A stretch of DNA of 64,000 bases from Alphaproteobacteria bacterium. GTDB taxonomy: Bacteria; Pseudomonadota; Alphaproteobacteria; Rhodobacterales; Rhodobacteraceae. The position numbers were made by a program, and so were the translations under genes. This document shows, piece by piece, positions 1 to 7,274 of this stretch (the stretch's first letter is position 1; the number at the start of each line of letters is the position of its first letter). The stretch lies in assembly GCA_029289325.1 (NCBI GenBank), contig JARFTV010000004.1, positions 10,960-74,959 of the forward strand, in the 5' to 3' direction. Below the pieces are notes generated by a model that made no database searches, was not told the origin of the DNA, and was given only the letters and a program-made list of their open reading frames with translations.

Positions 1-110
1 CCCCCCCCCGCTGGGCGCCCCGCCCCCCCCCCCCCCTCCCATCCCCCCGACCCCCCCCCTCCCCCCCCCGCCCCCGGGGGGGGGGGGGGGGGCCCCCCCC
101 CCCCCCCAAC
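1..110. other. C/G homopolymer runs at the window edge
   Basis: The first 110 bases are almost only long C runs with one G run of about 17 bases and a few other letters. No coding or regulatory signal can be read in them. This is typical of mis-assembled or low-quality sequence at a contig end, so nothing should be inferred about biology here. Confidence 0.75.
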
Positions 111-117
111 AGCCGAG

Positions 118-144
118 CCGCTTTGCGTTCTTCACGCAAAGCGG
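118..144 (-). terminator. stem-loop at the end of the argH-side transcript
   Basis: Perfect 11-bp arms (CCGCTTTGCGT / ACGCAAAGCGG) around a 5-base loop, lying about 30 bases beyond the stop codon of the last gene of the minus-strand argH group. It lacks a clear T tract, so it may act as a 3' stability hairpin or need Rho. Its far side runs into the unreliable homopolymer sequence. Confidence 0.5.
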
Positions 145-172
145 CGAGAGGAAAGGCTTGCGCGGCACGCGC

Positions 173-493
173 TCAATGCGATGGACGCCCCGAACGCAGG
201 AAAAGGTACAGGGGCAAACCGCAGCTCACGCCGATGCCGAAGGTCGCGGGGATCGCCACCAGATGCCACCAGGCGCGGCGGCTGATCGCCTCGGCCAGGA
301 TCCAGACGGTCAGGGCGATGGCGGCGATTGTCAGGTCCCAGGTCAACCCGGTGGTCGAGGCATTGACATACCAGGCGTCGATCAGGCCACCCAGCCCCGT
401 CCCCGTCTCGCGCATGTAGGTCAGGAACCAGTACATCGGATGCACCGCGCCCCAGACCGCCAGCGCGAGGAAGCACAGGCGCAGCGGGGTCAT
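173..493 (-). CDS. DUF2834-type small membrane protein
   Basis: A 106-residue protein with about three hydrophobic helices (roughly residues 3-25, 48-68, 76-97), including an N-terminal segment that could be uncleaved. Composition and the WFLTYM...GLGGLIDAWYVN pattern fit the DUF2834 family of small integral membrane proteins of unknown function; this assignment is from memory of the family. The ATG overlaps the stop of the upstream lipoprotein gene by 4 bases, so translation is probably coupled. It is the last gene of the argH group. No function can be stated beyond an inner-membrane location. Confidence 0.7.
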   Translation of the reverse strand: MTPLRLCFLALAVWGAVHPMYWFLTYMRETGTGLGGLIDAWYVNASTTGLTWDLTIAAIALTVWILAEAISRRAWWHLVAIPATFGIGVSCGLPLYLFLRSGRPSH

Positions 494-621
494 TTGACGC
501 TGACCACGCCGATCTGCGCCTCGCCGGTGATCGAAATGCCCGGCTTGGCGGGGGGTTGCGGCTCTCCATCCGCGCCGCAGGCGACCAGGACAAGGAGAAG
601 GGGCAGGATCAGGCGGGGCAT
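490..621 (-). CDS. small lipoprotein downstream of argH
   Basis: A 43-residue peptide beginning MPRLILPLLLVLVACGADG: a short charged start, hydrophobic core and lipobox LVAC, so lipidation is expected at Cys15 and the mature peptide is under 30 residues, proline-rich then ending in GISITGEAQIGVVSVK. Short lipopeptides of this sort are common next to argH and lysA or dapF genes in Proteobacteria, where some (LptM in E. coli) assist LPS transporter assembly. Whether this one does so is inference. The start chosen gives a clean lipoprotein signal. It lies 64 bases after argH and overlaps the next gene. Confidence 0.65.
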   Translation of the reverse strand: MPRLILPLLLVLVACGADGEPQPPAKPGISITGEAQIGVVSVK

Positions 622-685
622 CGGGACCTCATGGTGATGTGCCGCAAAGGTGGCAGCGCGGCAGGCGGCTGGCAAGGTCAGGGTT

Positions 686-2089
686 TCAGCCCAGCGCCGC
701 CTGCCAGCGCGCCACCTGCTCGCGCACCCGGTCGGGGGCGGTGCCGCCATAGGAGGTGCGGCTGCGGACCGAGTTTTCCACGCCCAGGACGCCGAACACC
801 TGGTCGGTGATGCCGGAATGGACCGATTGCATGTCGGCCAGCGTCAGGTCGGGCAGGTCGCAGCCCTTGCTCTCGGCCATCGCCACCAGCGTGCCGGTGA
901 CATGATGCGCCTCGCGGAAGGGCAGGTTCAGCGCCTTGACCAGCCAGTCCGCCAGATCGGTCGCGGTCGAGAAGCCCGAGGCCGCGGCGGCGCGCAGGAT
1001 CTCGCGGTTGGCGGTCATGTCCGAGACCATGCCGGTCATCGCGGCAAGGCCCAGCATCAGGCTGTCGGCGGCGTCGAAGACCTGTTCCTTGTCCTCTTGC
1101 ATGTCCTTGGAATAGGTCAGCGCCAGCCCCTTCATCACGGTGAAGAGCGCCACCGTCGCCCCGAGGATCCGGCCCAGCTTGGCACGCAGAAGCTCGGCCG
1201 CGTCGGGATTCTTCTTCTGCGGCATGATGCTGGACCCGGTGGTCCACTTGTCCGAAAGCCGGACGAAGCGGAACTGGGCCGACGACCAGATCACCAGTTC
1301 TTCGGCAAAGCGGGACAGGTGCATGGCGCAGATGCTGGAGGCGGACAGGAATTCCAGCGCGAAGTCGCGGTCGCTGACGGAATCCAGGCTGTTCGCCGTG
1401 GGCCGGTCGAAGCCAAGCGCCTGCGCCGTCATGTGACGGTCGATCGGGAAGCTGGTCCCGGCCAGAGCGGCGGCGCCGAGGGGACATTCGTTCATCCGGC
1501 GGCGGGCGTCCTCGAACCGGCTGCGGTCGCGGGCCAGCATCTCGACATAGGCCAGCATGTGGTGGCCCCAGGTCACCGGCTGGGCGGTCTGCAGGTGGGT
1601 GAAGCCGGGCATCACCCAATCGGCGCCGACCTCGGCCTGCTTCAGGAACGCCTGCATCAGGCCGGTCAGCCCGGCGATGGCCTGGTCGCACTGGTCGCGG
1701 ACCCAGAGGCGGAAGTCGACCGCCACCTGGTCGTTCCGGCTGCGCCCGGTGTGCAGGCGCTTCCCGGCCTCGCCGATCCGTTCGGTCAGGCGGGCCTCGA
1801 TGTTGAGGTGGATATCCTCAAGCTCGGGCGTGAAGGGGAACTGGCCAGCCTCGATCTCTGACAAGATCGCGAGCAGGCCTTCCCCAATCGCCTCGGCATC
1901 CTTATTGCTGATGATGCCCTGCGCAGCCAACATGGCGGCATGGGCCCGGCTGCCCGCGATGTCCTGCGCGTAAAGCCGCTGGTCGAACCCGATCGAGGCG
2001 TTTATCGCCTGCATGATCGCGTCCGGCCCGGCCGAGAAGCGACCGCCCCACATCTGGTTGGCGGCTTTGGAGTCGGGGGTGACGGTCAT
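686..2089 (-). CDS. argH: argininosuccinate lyase
   Basis: Cleaves argininosuccinate to arginine and fumarate, the last step of arginine biosynthesis, in the cytoplasm. At 467 residues it has the family's usual length. Visible motifs are TGRSRNDQ near residue 114, GFTHLQ near 162 and the fumarase/lyase signature [12 protein letters not shown] near 290 with the catalytic Ser loop. It is transcribed away from a TlpA-like gene; the ATG (2087-2089) sits on top of an alternative ATG of that gene, so the two promoters share a very short or overlapping region. Two small genes follow and likely share its transcript. Confidence 0.97.
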   Translation of the reverse strand: MTVTPDSKAANQMWGGRFSAGPDAIMQAINASIGFDQRLYAQDIAGSRAHAAMLAAQGIISNKDAEAIGEGLLAILSEIEAGQFPFTPELEDIHLNIEARLTERIGEAGKRLHTGRSRNDQVAVDFRLWVRDQCDQAIAGLTGLMQAFLKQAEVGADWVMPGFTHLQTAQPVTWGHHMLAYVEMLARDRSRFEDARRRMNECPLGAAALAGTSFPIDRHMTAQALGFDRPTANSLDSVSDRDFALEFLSASSICAMHLSRFAEELVIWSSAQFRFVRLSDKWTTGSSIMPQKKNPDAAELLRAKLGRILGATVALFTVMKGLALTYSKDMQEDKEQVFDAADSLMLGLAAMTGMVSDMTANREILRAAAASGFSTATDLADWLVKALNLPFREAHHVTGTLVAMAESKGCDLPDLTLADMQSVHSGITDQVFGVLGVENSVRSRTSYGGTAPDRVREQVARWQAALG

Positions 2090-2111
2090 GCTGGCCTCGA
2101 GGGGTGGAAAC

Positions 2112-2651
2112 GTGCGGAATTTGCTGGTCGTCCTCTACACGGCCTTCCTGATCGGTGCAAACGCGGCTTGGGCCGATGTGGCGGCCCTGCGCGAAGGTGA
2201 CATGAAGAAACTGGCGCTGCATGAGGCCCCGGTCGCGATCCCCGAGGTCGTGCTGCTGGACGCCGAGGACGGAGAGCGCAGCCTGGCCGAGTATCGCGGG
2301 AAATGGGTGGTCCTGAACTTCTGGGCGACCTGGTGCGCGCCCTGCCGGCGTGAGATGCCCTCGCTGGACCGGCTGCAGGCGGCGCTGCCCGAGATTGCGG
2401 TGGTCCCGGTGGCGACAGGGCGGAACGCGGTGGCAGGGATCCAGCGCTTCTATGCCGAGGCCGAGGTCACGGGCCTTCCGGTGCTGCGTGACCCCAAGTC
2501 CGAACTGGCGCGGGGGATGGCCGTCATGGGCCTGCCCGTCACGGTGATCCTGAATCCCGAGGGGCAAGAGGTCGCCCGGCTGATCGGCGATGCGGAATGG
2601 GACAGCGACAGCGCCAAGGCGGTGCTGGCGGCACTGGTGGCCGGTCAGTAG
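2112..2651 (+). CDS. tlpA: TlpA-family periplasmic thiol:disulfide protein
   Basis: A 179-residue exported thioredoxin-fold protein with the active site [12 protein letters not shown]. TlpA-like proteins reduce disulfides in the periplasm, often for cytochrome c or copper-centre maturation of oxidases. I chose the GTG at 2112 because it gives a compact signal peptide ([20 protein letters not shown]) with a GAGGGG stretch about 8 bases upstream; an in-frame ATG at 2088 is possible but would overlap the argH start codon. The proline-containing loop MGLPVTVIL is present. The 3' end abuts the stop codon of the opposing RES gene with no spacer. The exact client is unknown; a nos cluster lies in the same window but far away. 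Confidence 0.88.
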   Translation: MRNLLVVLYTAFLIGANAAWADVAALREGDMKKLALHEAPVAIPEVVLLDAEDGERSLAEYRGKWVVLNFWATWCAPCRREMPSLDRLQAALPEIAVVPVATGRNAVAGIQRFYAEAEVTGLPVLRDPKSELARGMAVMGLPVTVILNPEGQEVARLIGDAEWDSDSAKAVLAALVAGQ

Positions 2652-3137
2652 TCAGTCCAGCAGCCGGGGATCGAAGTCGAAGGGCTCTACCCGCACAACG
2701 ACCACCAGGTCGATATCCGGGTGGCGCGGATTCAGGACCACGTTCGCCTCAAGCGGGACGACATTCGACGGGACGGACAGGGCCAGACATTCCAGACTGT
2801 CCAGCCAGGCATCGCCCAGCGGTCGGGTCCGCGCCTCTGGCAGCGCGCCGGGAAAGCCCGAGATTTTGCAGAGGTGGTCGGGCAGGTCGTATTCAACCGC
2901 CTGTTGCTCGGGGGTGTGCCCCTTCCGGCGCCGCGCGCGGGGGAGGTTGACCAGCACCTCCAGCGCGGCAAGCGCCAGCGACGAGGCGCAATAGACCGCC
3001 GGGCGGCCGGGGCTGTTCCAGCGCCCCCCGTTCTTGCGGGTGCCTTCGCCGGAAAGGCCGGGAAGCTGCCCCGGTTCGACCAGTTGCCATAGACGCACGA
3101 GATCCCCCACCGCTGATGTCGGGGAATCAGCCGGCAA
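2652..3137 (-). CDS. RES-domain toxin-like protein (orphan)
   Basis: A 161-residue protein with the RES fold hallmarks: RxNxGRWN (KNGGRWNSPG), the Glu in AALEVLVN, and the Ser in PSNVVPLEANVVLN. RES toxins of type II toxin-antitoxin pairs degrade NAD+, ADP-ribosyl-type enzymes related to ART toxins. The family's antitoxin (Xre/MbcA/ParS-type, DUF2384) normally sits directly upstream. Here the upstream gene is exonuclease III only 18 bases away, and the downstream neighbour is a convergent thioredoxin gene. So no antitoxin is adjacent. A GTG at codon 14 (VRLWQLVEP) is also a plausible start. It may be a solitary toxin, an inactive remnant or a protein with a distant partner. Confidence 0.85.
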   Translation of the reverse strand: MPADSPTSAVGDLVRLWQLVEPGQLPGLSGEGTRKNGGRWNSPGRPAVYCASSLALAALEVLVNLPRARRRKGHTPEQQAVEYDLPDHLCKISGFPGALPEARTRPLGDAWLDSLECLALSVPSNVVPLEANVVLNPRHPDIDLVVVVRVEPFDFDPRLLD

Positions 3138-3155
3138 GCGCGGGATTTGTTCCCG

Positions 3156-3944
3156 TCAGAGGTCGAAGCTGGCGAAGACCGGGACGTGATCGCTGGGCTG
3201 TTCCCATCCGCGCACGGGACGAAGGATGCGGCTGGAATGGGCGGCGTTTGAGATATCGGGCGTTGCCCAGACATGGTCCAGCCGGCGGCCCTTGTCGGCG
3301 CTGTCCCAGTCCGGGCTGCGGTAGCTCCACCAGCTGAAGAGCCGGCCTTCGGGAATGTCCTTGCGGGTGATGTCCTGCCAGCCGCCCGAGTCCATCACCT
3401 GGGACAGGTGGTCGACCTCGATCGGGGTGTGGCTGACGATCTTGAGCAAAGCCTTATGGTTCCAGACGTCATCCTCACGCGGGGCGATGTTCAGATCGCC
3501 GACGAGGATCGCCTTTTCCGGGCGTTCGCCGTGGAAATGGTCGCGCATATGGGTCAGGAAGTCGAGCTTCTGGCCAAATTTCACATTCTGCTCGCGGTCG
3601 GGGATATCGCCGCCGGCGGGGACATAGAAATTGTGGATGGTGACCCCGTTTTCCAGCCGCCCCGCGACATGGCGGGCATGACCCAGCGTCGCGAAATCAT
3701 GGCCGCCCACATCCTGCATCGGCAGTTTCGACAGGATCGCGACGCCGTTATAGCCCTTCTGCCCCCGTGCAACGACATGGGTGTAGCCCAGCGCCCGGAA
3801 CCCCTCCAGCGGGATCAGCTCGACCGGGCATTTGCACTCCTGCAGGCACAGGATGTCCGGCGTCTCTTCCGTCATCAGCCGCGAGACCAGCGCCTCGCGC
3901 AGACGGACGGAGTTGATGTTCCAGGTGGCAAGGGTGAAGGGCAT
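3156..3944 (-). CDS. xth: exodeoxyribonuclease III
   Basis: AP endonuclease and 3' repair exonuclease of the EEP superfamily, 262 residues, cytoplasmic. Motifs seen: TWNINSVRLR at the N terminus, LQECK, the catalytic GDLNIAPREDDVWN region, LDHVWATPD and the terminal SDHVPVFASFDL with the catalytic Asp-His. An upstream in-frame start exists, but MPFTLATWNINS matches the family N terminus. It lies 18 bases before the RES-domain gene on the same strand, so the two may be cotranscribed. Confidence 0.95.
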   Translation of the reverse strand: MPFTLATWNINSVRLREALVSRLMTEETPDILCLQECKCPVELIPLEGFRALGYTHVVARGQKGYNGVAILSKLPMQDVGGHDFATLGHARHVAGRLENGVTIHNFYVPAGGDIPDREQNVKFGQKLDFLTHMRDHFHGERPEKAILVGDLNIAPREDDVWNHKALLKIVSHTPIEVDHLSQVMDSGGWQDITRKDIPEGRLFSWWSYRSPDWDSADKGRRLDHVWATPDISNAAHSSRILRPVRGWEQPSDHVPVFASFDL

Positions 3945-4011
3945 CGGCAGGCTCCGGCTTGGGCGGCCGACCCTAAGCCCGACCGCCACAAGTCTCAAGT
4001 GCCCGGCCGGG

Positions 4012-4320
4012 TCAATCGGTCAGCGTGTAGGTGCCGAGGTCGCACAGGTTCTGCGTATCCTCGACCTCGCCGCCCTCGGCGGTGACAAAGCGCATGTCGT
4101 AGTCGCAGACGTCAAGGCCGTCGGCGATCGTCACCTCGCCCGAAACACCGGGTTCGACCACGTCGAACAGGATGTTCTCGCCCCAAAGAGCGGCATCCAC
4201 TTCGGAGACATACATCTCGACGACAGTTTGCGAGCTGTCGTTGACCAGGGTGAAAACCAGGTCTTCGGCCAGGGTCGGGGTCGCTGCAAGGGTGGCAAGG
4301 GCGGCAAGTACGATACGCAT
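4012..4320 (-). CDS. small secreted protein of unknown function
   Basis: 102 residues with an N-terminal signal peptide (MRIVLAALATLAATPTLAED, cleavage near residue 18). The mature part is acidic and contains FTLVNDSSQTVVEMYVSEVD, WGENIL and two cysteines (VCDYDMRF, LCDLG) that could form a disulfide. The pattern of an Asn-Asp/Ser turn, YVSxVxxxxWGE and a late Cys pair recurs in small periplasmic proteins of Rhodobacterales, but I know no function. A 17-bp palindrome lies just upstream of the start. It ends 67 bases from exonuclease III on the same strand. Confidence 0.75.
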   Translation of the reverse strand: MRIVLAALATLAATPTLAEDLVFTLVNDSSQTVVEMYVSEVDAALWGENILFDVVEPGVSGEVTIADGLDVCDYDMRFVTAEGGEVEDTQNLCDLGTYTLTD

Positions 4321-4337
4321 TGGTCTCTCCGTAAGCA

Positions 4338-4354
4338 CCGCAGACTGTCTGCGG
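4338..4354. promoter_or_regulatory. 17-bp palindrome upstream of the secreted-protein gene
   Basis: CCGCAGACTGTCTGCGG is a perfect inverted repeat (8-bp arms, one central base) whose edge is 17 bases upstream of the ATG at 4320. It could be an operator or an RNA hairpin in the leader covering the ribosome entry region. No known regulator was matched. Confidence 0.4.
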
Positions 4355-4436
4355 CCGGGCGCGGTTTTAGCGGGCCAATTGTGCAAACGGCATGGCAGGC
4401 GCGCGCCATGTCCGTGACATTTCGTCCGGGCGCGAA

Positions 4437-4516
4437 ACAAAAAAAGGCCGGGCAAGAAGCCCGGCCAGGTCCAACAGGGAGGATGCCGCGCCATAACCCC
4501 GACGCGACAAGGGGAA
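4437..4516 (-). ncRNA. candidate small RNA, tandem copy B
   Basis: On the minus strand this holds a block of about 44 bases (CCCCTTGTCGCGTCGGGG ... GGCATCCTCCCTGTTGG) followed by a strong intrinsic terminator: arms GGCCGGGC/GCCCGGCC (4446-4466), 5-base loop, then seven T. A near-identical block lies at 4681-4722. The TCCTCCC motif resembles the anti-Shine-Dalgarno CCUCCUCCC loops of the CcsR/cuckoo sRNAs of Alphaproteobacteria, which also occur as tandem homologous copies. That relationship is inference. No promoter was firmly identified; the copy may be processed from the upstream regulator's transcript. Confidence 0.45.
4446..4466 (-). terminator. intrinsic terminator
   Basis: Perfect 8-bp GC-rich arms with a five-base loop followed on the minus strand by TTTTTTTGTTT. 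It closes the minus-strand transcript that runs from the response regulator through the two repeated RNA-like units. Confidence 0.85.
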
Positions 4517-4521
4517 CCCGT

Positions 4522-4534
4522 TGCACAACCTGTG
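4522..4534. repeat. short inverted repeat between the two RNA-like units
   Basis: GCACAACCTGTGC, arms of five bases around three. It lies in the 120-base spacer between the two RNA-like blocks and could be an operator for a promoter firing copy B. A second palindrome, CAGCATGCTG, lies at 4614-4623. Evidence is only the symmetry. Confidence 0.25.
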
Positions 4535-4637
4535 CATGAAAGAAAGGTAGCAAGCGATTTCGGCAACAATAAGTCCTGGGTCGTAACATTTCGCATCTGT
4601 TGCACGAAGGTCGCAGCATGCTGTTGCGCCCCCGCCA

Positions 4638-4722
4638 CAAAATTACCCGGCGACCCCGTCGGGTTGCGCCGGGCCAGGCCAACAGGGAGGAGCCGCGCCA
4701 TGACCCCGACGCGGCAAGGGGA
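4638..4722 (-). ncRNA. candidate small RNA, tandem copy A
   Basis: The second copy of the block described at 4437-4516, here reading GGCTCCTCCCTGTTGG and containing CTCCTCCC. It is followed on the minus strand by a different hairpin (CCCGGCG ... CGCCGGG, 4646-4673, with inner ACCC/GGGT pairing) and then TAATTTTG. So both copies share the same 5' block and a terminator-like 3' end, but with different stem sequences, which suggests selection on structure. It starts three bases after the stop codon of the response regulator, so it is either its 3' UTR or an RNA processed from it. Confidence 0.45.
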
Positions 4723-4725
4723 GCT

Positions 4726-5412
4726 TCAGGCGACCAGCCGGTAACCTCCGCTTTCGGTGACCAGCAGACGCGCGTTCGAGGGGTCGGGCTCGATCTTCTG
4801 GCGCAGGCGGTAGATGTGGGTCTCCAGCGTGTGGGTCGTGACCCCGGCGTTGTAACCCCAGACCTCATGCAGCAGCACGTCGCGCGGCACCACGCCCGAT
4901 TGTGCGCGGTAGAGGTATTTCAGGATGTTGGTTTCCTTCTCGGTCAGACGGATCTTCTTTTCCTTCTCGTCCACCAGCATCTTCTGCGCCGGCTTGAAGG
5001 TGTAGGGCCCCATCTGGAACACCGCATCCTCGGATTGCTCATGCGTCCGCAGCTGCGCCCGGATGCGGGCCAGCAGGACCGGGAACTTGAACGGCTTGGT
5101 CACATAGTCGTTCGCCCCGGCATCCAGGCCGAGGATCGTATCGCTGTCGGTGTCATGGCCGGTCAGCATCAGGATCGGGCATTTCACGCCCCCCTTGCGC
5201 ATCCGACGGCAAAGCTCGCGACCGTCTGTGTCGGGCAGGCCCACATCGAGGATCACCAGGTCGAAAAGCCCGGCCTTGACCTTCTCCATCCCCTCGGCGC
5301 CGTTGCCGGCTTCGAAGACGTCGAAATCCTCGGTCATCACCAGCTGTTCGCTCAGCGCCTCGCGCAGGTCGTCGTCGTCATCGACAAGCAGGATCTTCCG
5401 CAGTCCGGGCAT
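4726..5412 (-). CDS. OmpR-family response regulator (CenR-like)
   Basis: 228 residues: receiver domain (1-120) with the acidic cluster DDDDD, phospho-acceptor Asp in LVILDVGLPD and KPF switch lysine, then an OmpR/PhoB winged-helix domain (about 130-228) with VSTHTLETHIYRLRQKIE-like DNA-contact helix (TTHTLETHIYRLRQKIEP). The overall sequence resembles CenR, an essential cell-envelope regulator described in Caulobacter and Rhodobacter sphaeroides; this is a judgement from memory. No histidine kinase gene is adjacent. Its 3' UTR holds the two repeated RNA-like units and a strong terminator. Confidence 0.9.
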   Translation of the reverse strand: MPGLRKILLVDDDDDLREALSEQLVMTEDFDVFEAGNGAEGMEKVKAGLFDLVILDVGLPDTDGRELCRRMRKGGVKCPILMLTGHDTDSDTILGLDAGANDYVTKPFKFPVLLARIRAQLRTHEQSEDAVFQMGPYTFKPAQKMLVDEKEKKIRLTEKETNILKYLYRAQSGVVPRDVLLHEVWGYNAGVTTHTLETHIYRLRQKIEPDPSNARLLVTESGGYRLVA

Positions 5413-5550
5413 GGGTACCTCCGTCTTGGTCCTACCGGAGATGCGCCGCGATCACGGCTCCAGCAAGAATTGCTACGAAAACCTCACGGGGACGTGTCGG
5501 TTCCGCGACCTATGTTTCAATTCCGCAATCCCAAGGCTATGGATGGGCGC

Positions 5551-6639
5551 ATGAGCCTGAGCCTGTCCACAGCCGAACGCCTGACCCGAGCGCGGGGCGA
5601 CCTGCGCATGGGCGTGCCGGTGGTCCTGTGCGGACCCGAGGGCGCGGCGCTGGTCGCGGCGGTCGAGGCGCTGGATGCCGAGCGGCTGGCCGACCTGCGC
5701 GGCTTCGGCTCGCCGGTCCTTGCGATCACGGCCCGCCGGGCCGAGACGCTGAAAGCCCGCGCCTATGACGGCGATCTGGCGCGGATCCTGCCGCCTGCCG
5801 ATGCCGACCTCGCCTGGCTGCGGGCCGTCGCCGATCCGGCCGACGATTTGCGGGTGCCGATGAAGGGACCGCTGACCTCGGCCCGTGAGGGCACGGCCAG
5901 CCTGCACCGCGCGGCGCTGTCCCTGGCCAAGGCGGCGCATCTGCTGCCCGCCGCGCTGGTGGTTCCGATCCAAGACGCCCTGCGTCTGGCCGCTGACCAC
6001 GGCCTGACCCTGCTGGTGCTGGAAGAGATCGCCCCCGCCTTGGCCGCCCTTCCACCGATGGCCGAAGTCGTCTCGGCCCGTGTCCCCCTCGTCGCCAGTG
6101 AGGCGGGGCGGGTCCACATCTTCCGTCCTGACGATGGCGGCGACGAGCACTATGCCATCGAGATCGGCCGTCCGGATCGGTCGCAGCCGGTGCTCGCGCG
6201 GCTCCATTCGGCCTGTTTTACCGGGGATGTCCTTGGCAGCCTGAAATGCGACTGCGGCCCGCAGCTTCGCGCCGCCCTGGCCCAGATGGGCGAGGAAGGG
6301 GCCGGGGTGCTGCTCTATCTGAACCAGGAGGGTCGGGGCATCGGCCTTGCCAACAAGATGCGCGCCTATTCCCTGCAGGATCAGGGCTTTGACACGGTCG
6401 AGGCCAACCACCGCCTGGGGTTCGAGGATGACGAACGCGACTTCCGCATCGGAGCCGAGATCCTGCGGAAGCTGGGATTCTCCAGCGTGCGGCTTCTGAC
6501 CAACAACCCCAAGAAACTGGCGATGATGGAGGATTCGGGCCTGCATGTGGTTGAGCGCGTGCCGCTGAAGGTGGGCGAAACCGCGCAGAACCGGGCCTAT
6601 CTGGCGACCAAGGCCGCGAAATCGGGGCATATGCTGTGA
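5551..6639 (+). CDS. ribA: GTP cyclohydrolase II with an N-terminal extension
   Basis: Opens GTP to the pyrimidine precursor of riboflavin. The C-terminal half (about residues 165-360) is a normal GTP cyclohydrolase II: zinc cysteines in HSACFTGDVLGSLKCDCG, then LYLNQEGRGIGL and RLLTNNPKK. The N-terminal 160 residues are atypical; they read like a degenerate 3,4-dihydroxy-2-butanone-4-phosphate synthase half (RMGVPVVLCG ... ITARRAETL) without the acidic active-site residues. This layout is common in Rhodobacterales, as far as I recall. The ATG at 5551 or 5539 are both possible. Its TGA overlaps the GTG of the next gene. Confidence 0.92.
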   Translation: MSLSLSTAERLTRARGDLRMGVPVVLCGPEGAALVAAVEALDAERLADLRGFGSPVLAITARRAETLKARAYDGDLARILPPADADLAWLRAVADPADDLRVPMKGPLTSAREGTASLHRAALSLAKAAHLLPAALVVPIQDALRLAADHGLTLLVLEEIAPALAALPPMAEVVSARVPLVASEAGRVHIFRPDDGGDEHYAIEIGRPDRSQPVLARLHSACFTGDVLGSLKCDCGPQLRAALAQMGEEGAGVLLYLNQEGRGIGLANKMRAYSLQDQGFDTVEANHRLGFEDDERDFRIGAEILRKLGFSSVRLLTNNPKKLAMMEDSGLHVVERVPLKVGETAQNRAYLATKAAKSGHML

Positions 6640-7139
6640 AGGCCACGGATCTGGTCGTGACGCCGATGGGGGTGCGCTTCCTTGGGCGGGTCTTCCCCTG
6701 CTCCATCGGTCGCGGCGGGATCGTTCTCGCCAAGGCCAAGCGCGAGGGGGACGGGGCGACCCCCGCCGGGGTGCACCGGCTGGTCGGAATGCTCTACCGC
6801 CCGGACCGGCTGACGCGGCCCGCCGACTGGGCGCTGCCGATCGGTCCGTCGGACCTCTGGTCCGACGACCCGAGGGACGAGGATTACAACCTGATGGTCC
6901 GTGCTCCGCATGGCTTCAGCCACGAACGGCTGCGCCGGGCGGATCCGATGTATGATCTGGTGATCATCACCGACTGGAACTGGCCCCATGCCGAAGCCGG
7001 TCGCGGCTCGGCCATCTTCATCCACCAGTGGCGCCGTCCCGGCGCGCCAACCGCCGGTTGCGTGGCGCTGTCGCGCCGCGACCTGCATTGGATCGCCCCT
7101 CGCATCACTCACCAGACCCGGCTGGTCGTCCGAGCCTGA
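6636..7139 (+). CDS. L,D-transpeptidase (YkuD) family protein
   Basis: 167 residues with the catalytic YkuD signature SAIFIHQW ... PTAGCVALS: His and Cys nucleophile of L,D-transpeptidases that form 3-3 peptidoglycan links or attach lipoproteins. There is no obvious signal peptide; several cytoplasm-like or short YkuD proteins of this size exist in Alphaproteobacteria. It starts at a GTG that overlaps the ribA stop, so it is translationally coupled to ribA. A functional link to riboflavin is not expected. Confidence 0.85.
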   Translation: MKATDLVVTPMGVRFLGRVFPCSIGRGGIVLAKAKREGDGATPAGVHRLVGMLYRPDRLTRPADWALPIGPSDLWSDDPRDEDYNLMVRAPHGFSHERLRRADPMYDLVIITDWNWPHAEAGRGSAIFIHQWRRPGAPTAGCVALSRRDLHWIAPRITHQTRLVVRA

Positions 7140-7225
7140 CCGCGCGACCCGGCGCACGGACCCTTCGATGGATCCGGTCCGATCTCTTTGGAGAAATCGG
7201 CGGCGTGTCTTGGCGGCATCCCCTT

Positions 7226-7241
7226 TCCAAACCGCTTTGGA
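7226..7241. promoter_or_regulatory. LacI-type operator-like palindrome upstream of amylosucrase
   Basis: TCCAAACCGCTTTGGA has 6-bp arms around CCGC and lies 33 bases upstream of the amylosucrase ATG. LacI/GalR-family operators are palindromes of this size with a central CG, and such regulators often control glycoside enzymes. No LacI gene is in the window. Assignment rests on symmetry and context only. Confidence 0.35.
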
Positions 7242-7274
7242 TTGCCTAATCTCGCCGAAACACGGGAGAAAGCC

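Noticed and set aside
2652-3998. Toxin-antitoxin pair formed by the RES gene and the upstream gene
   Set aside because: The upstream gene is plainly exonuclease III and no small DUF2384-like frame is present.
4321-4725. A protein-coding gene in the 405-base gap
   Set aside because: Short frames exist on both strands, but none has a ribosome site with family similarity; repeat blocks and terminators explain the region better.
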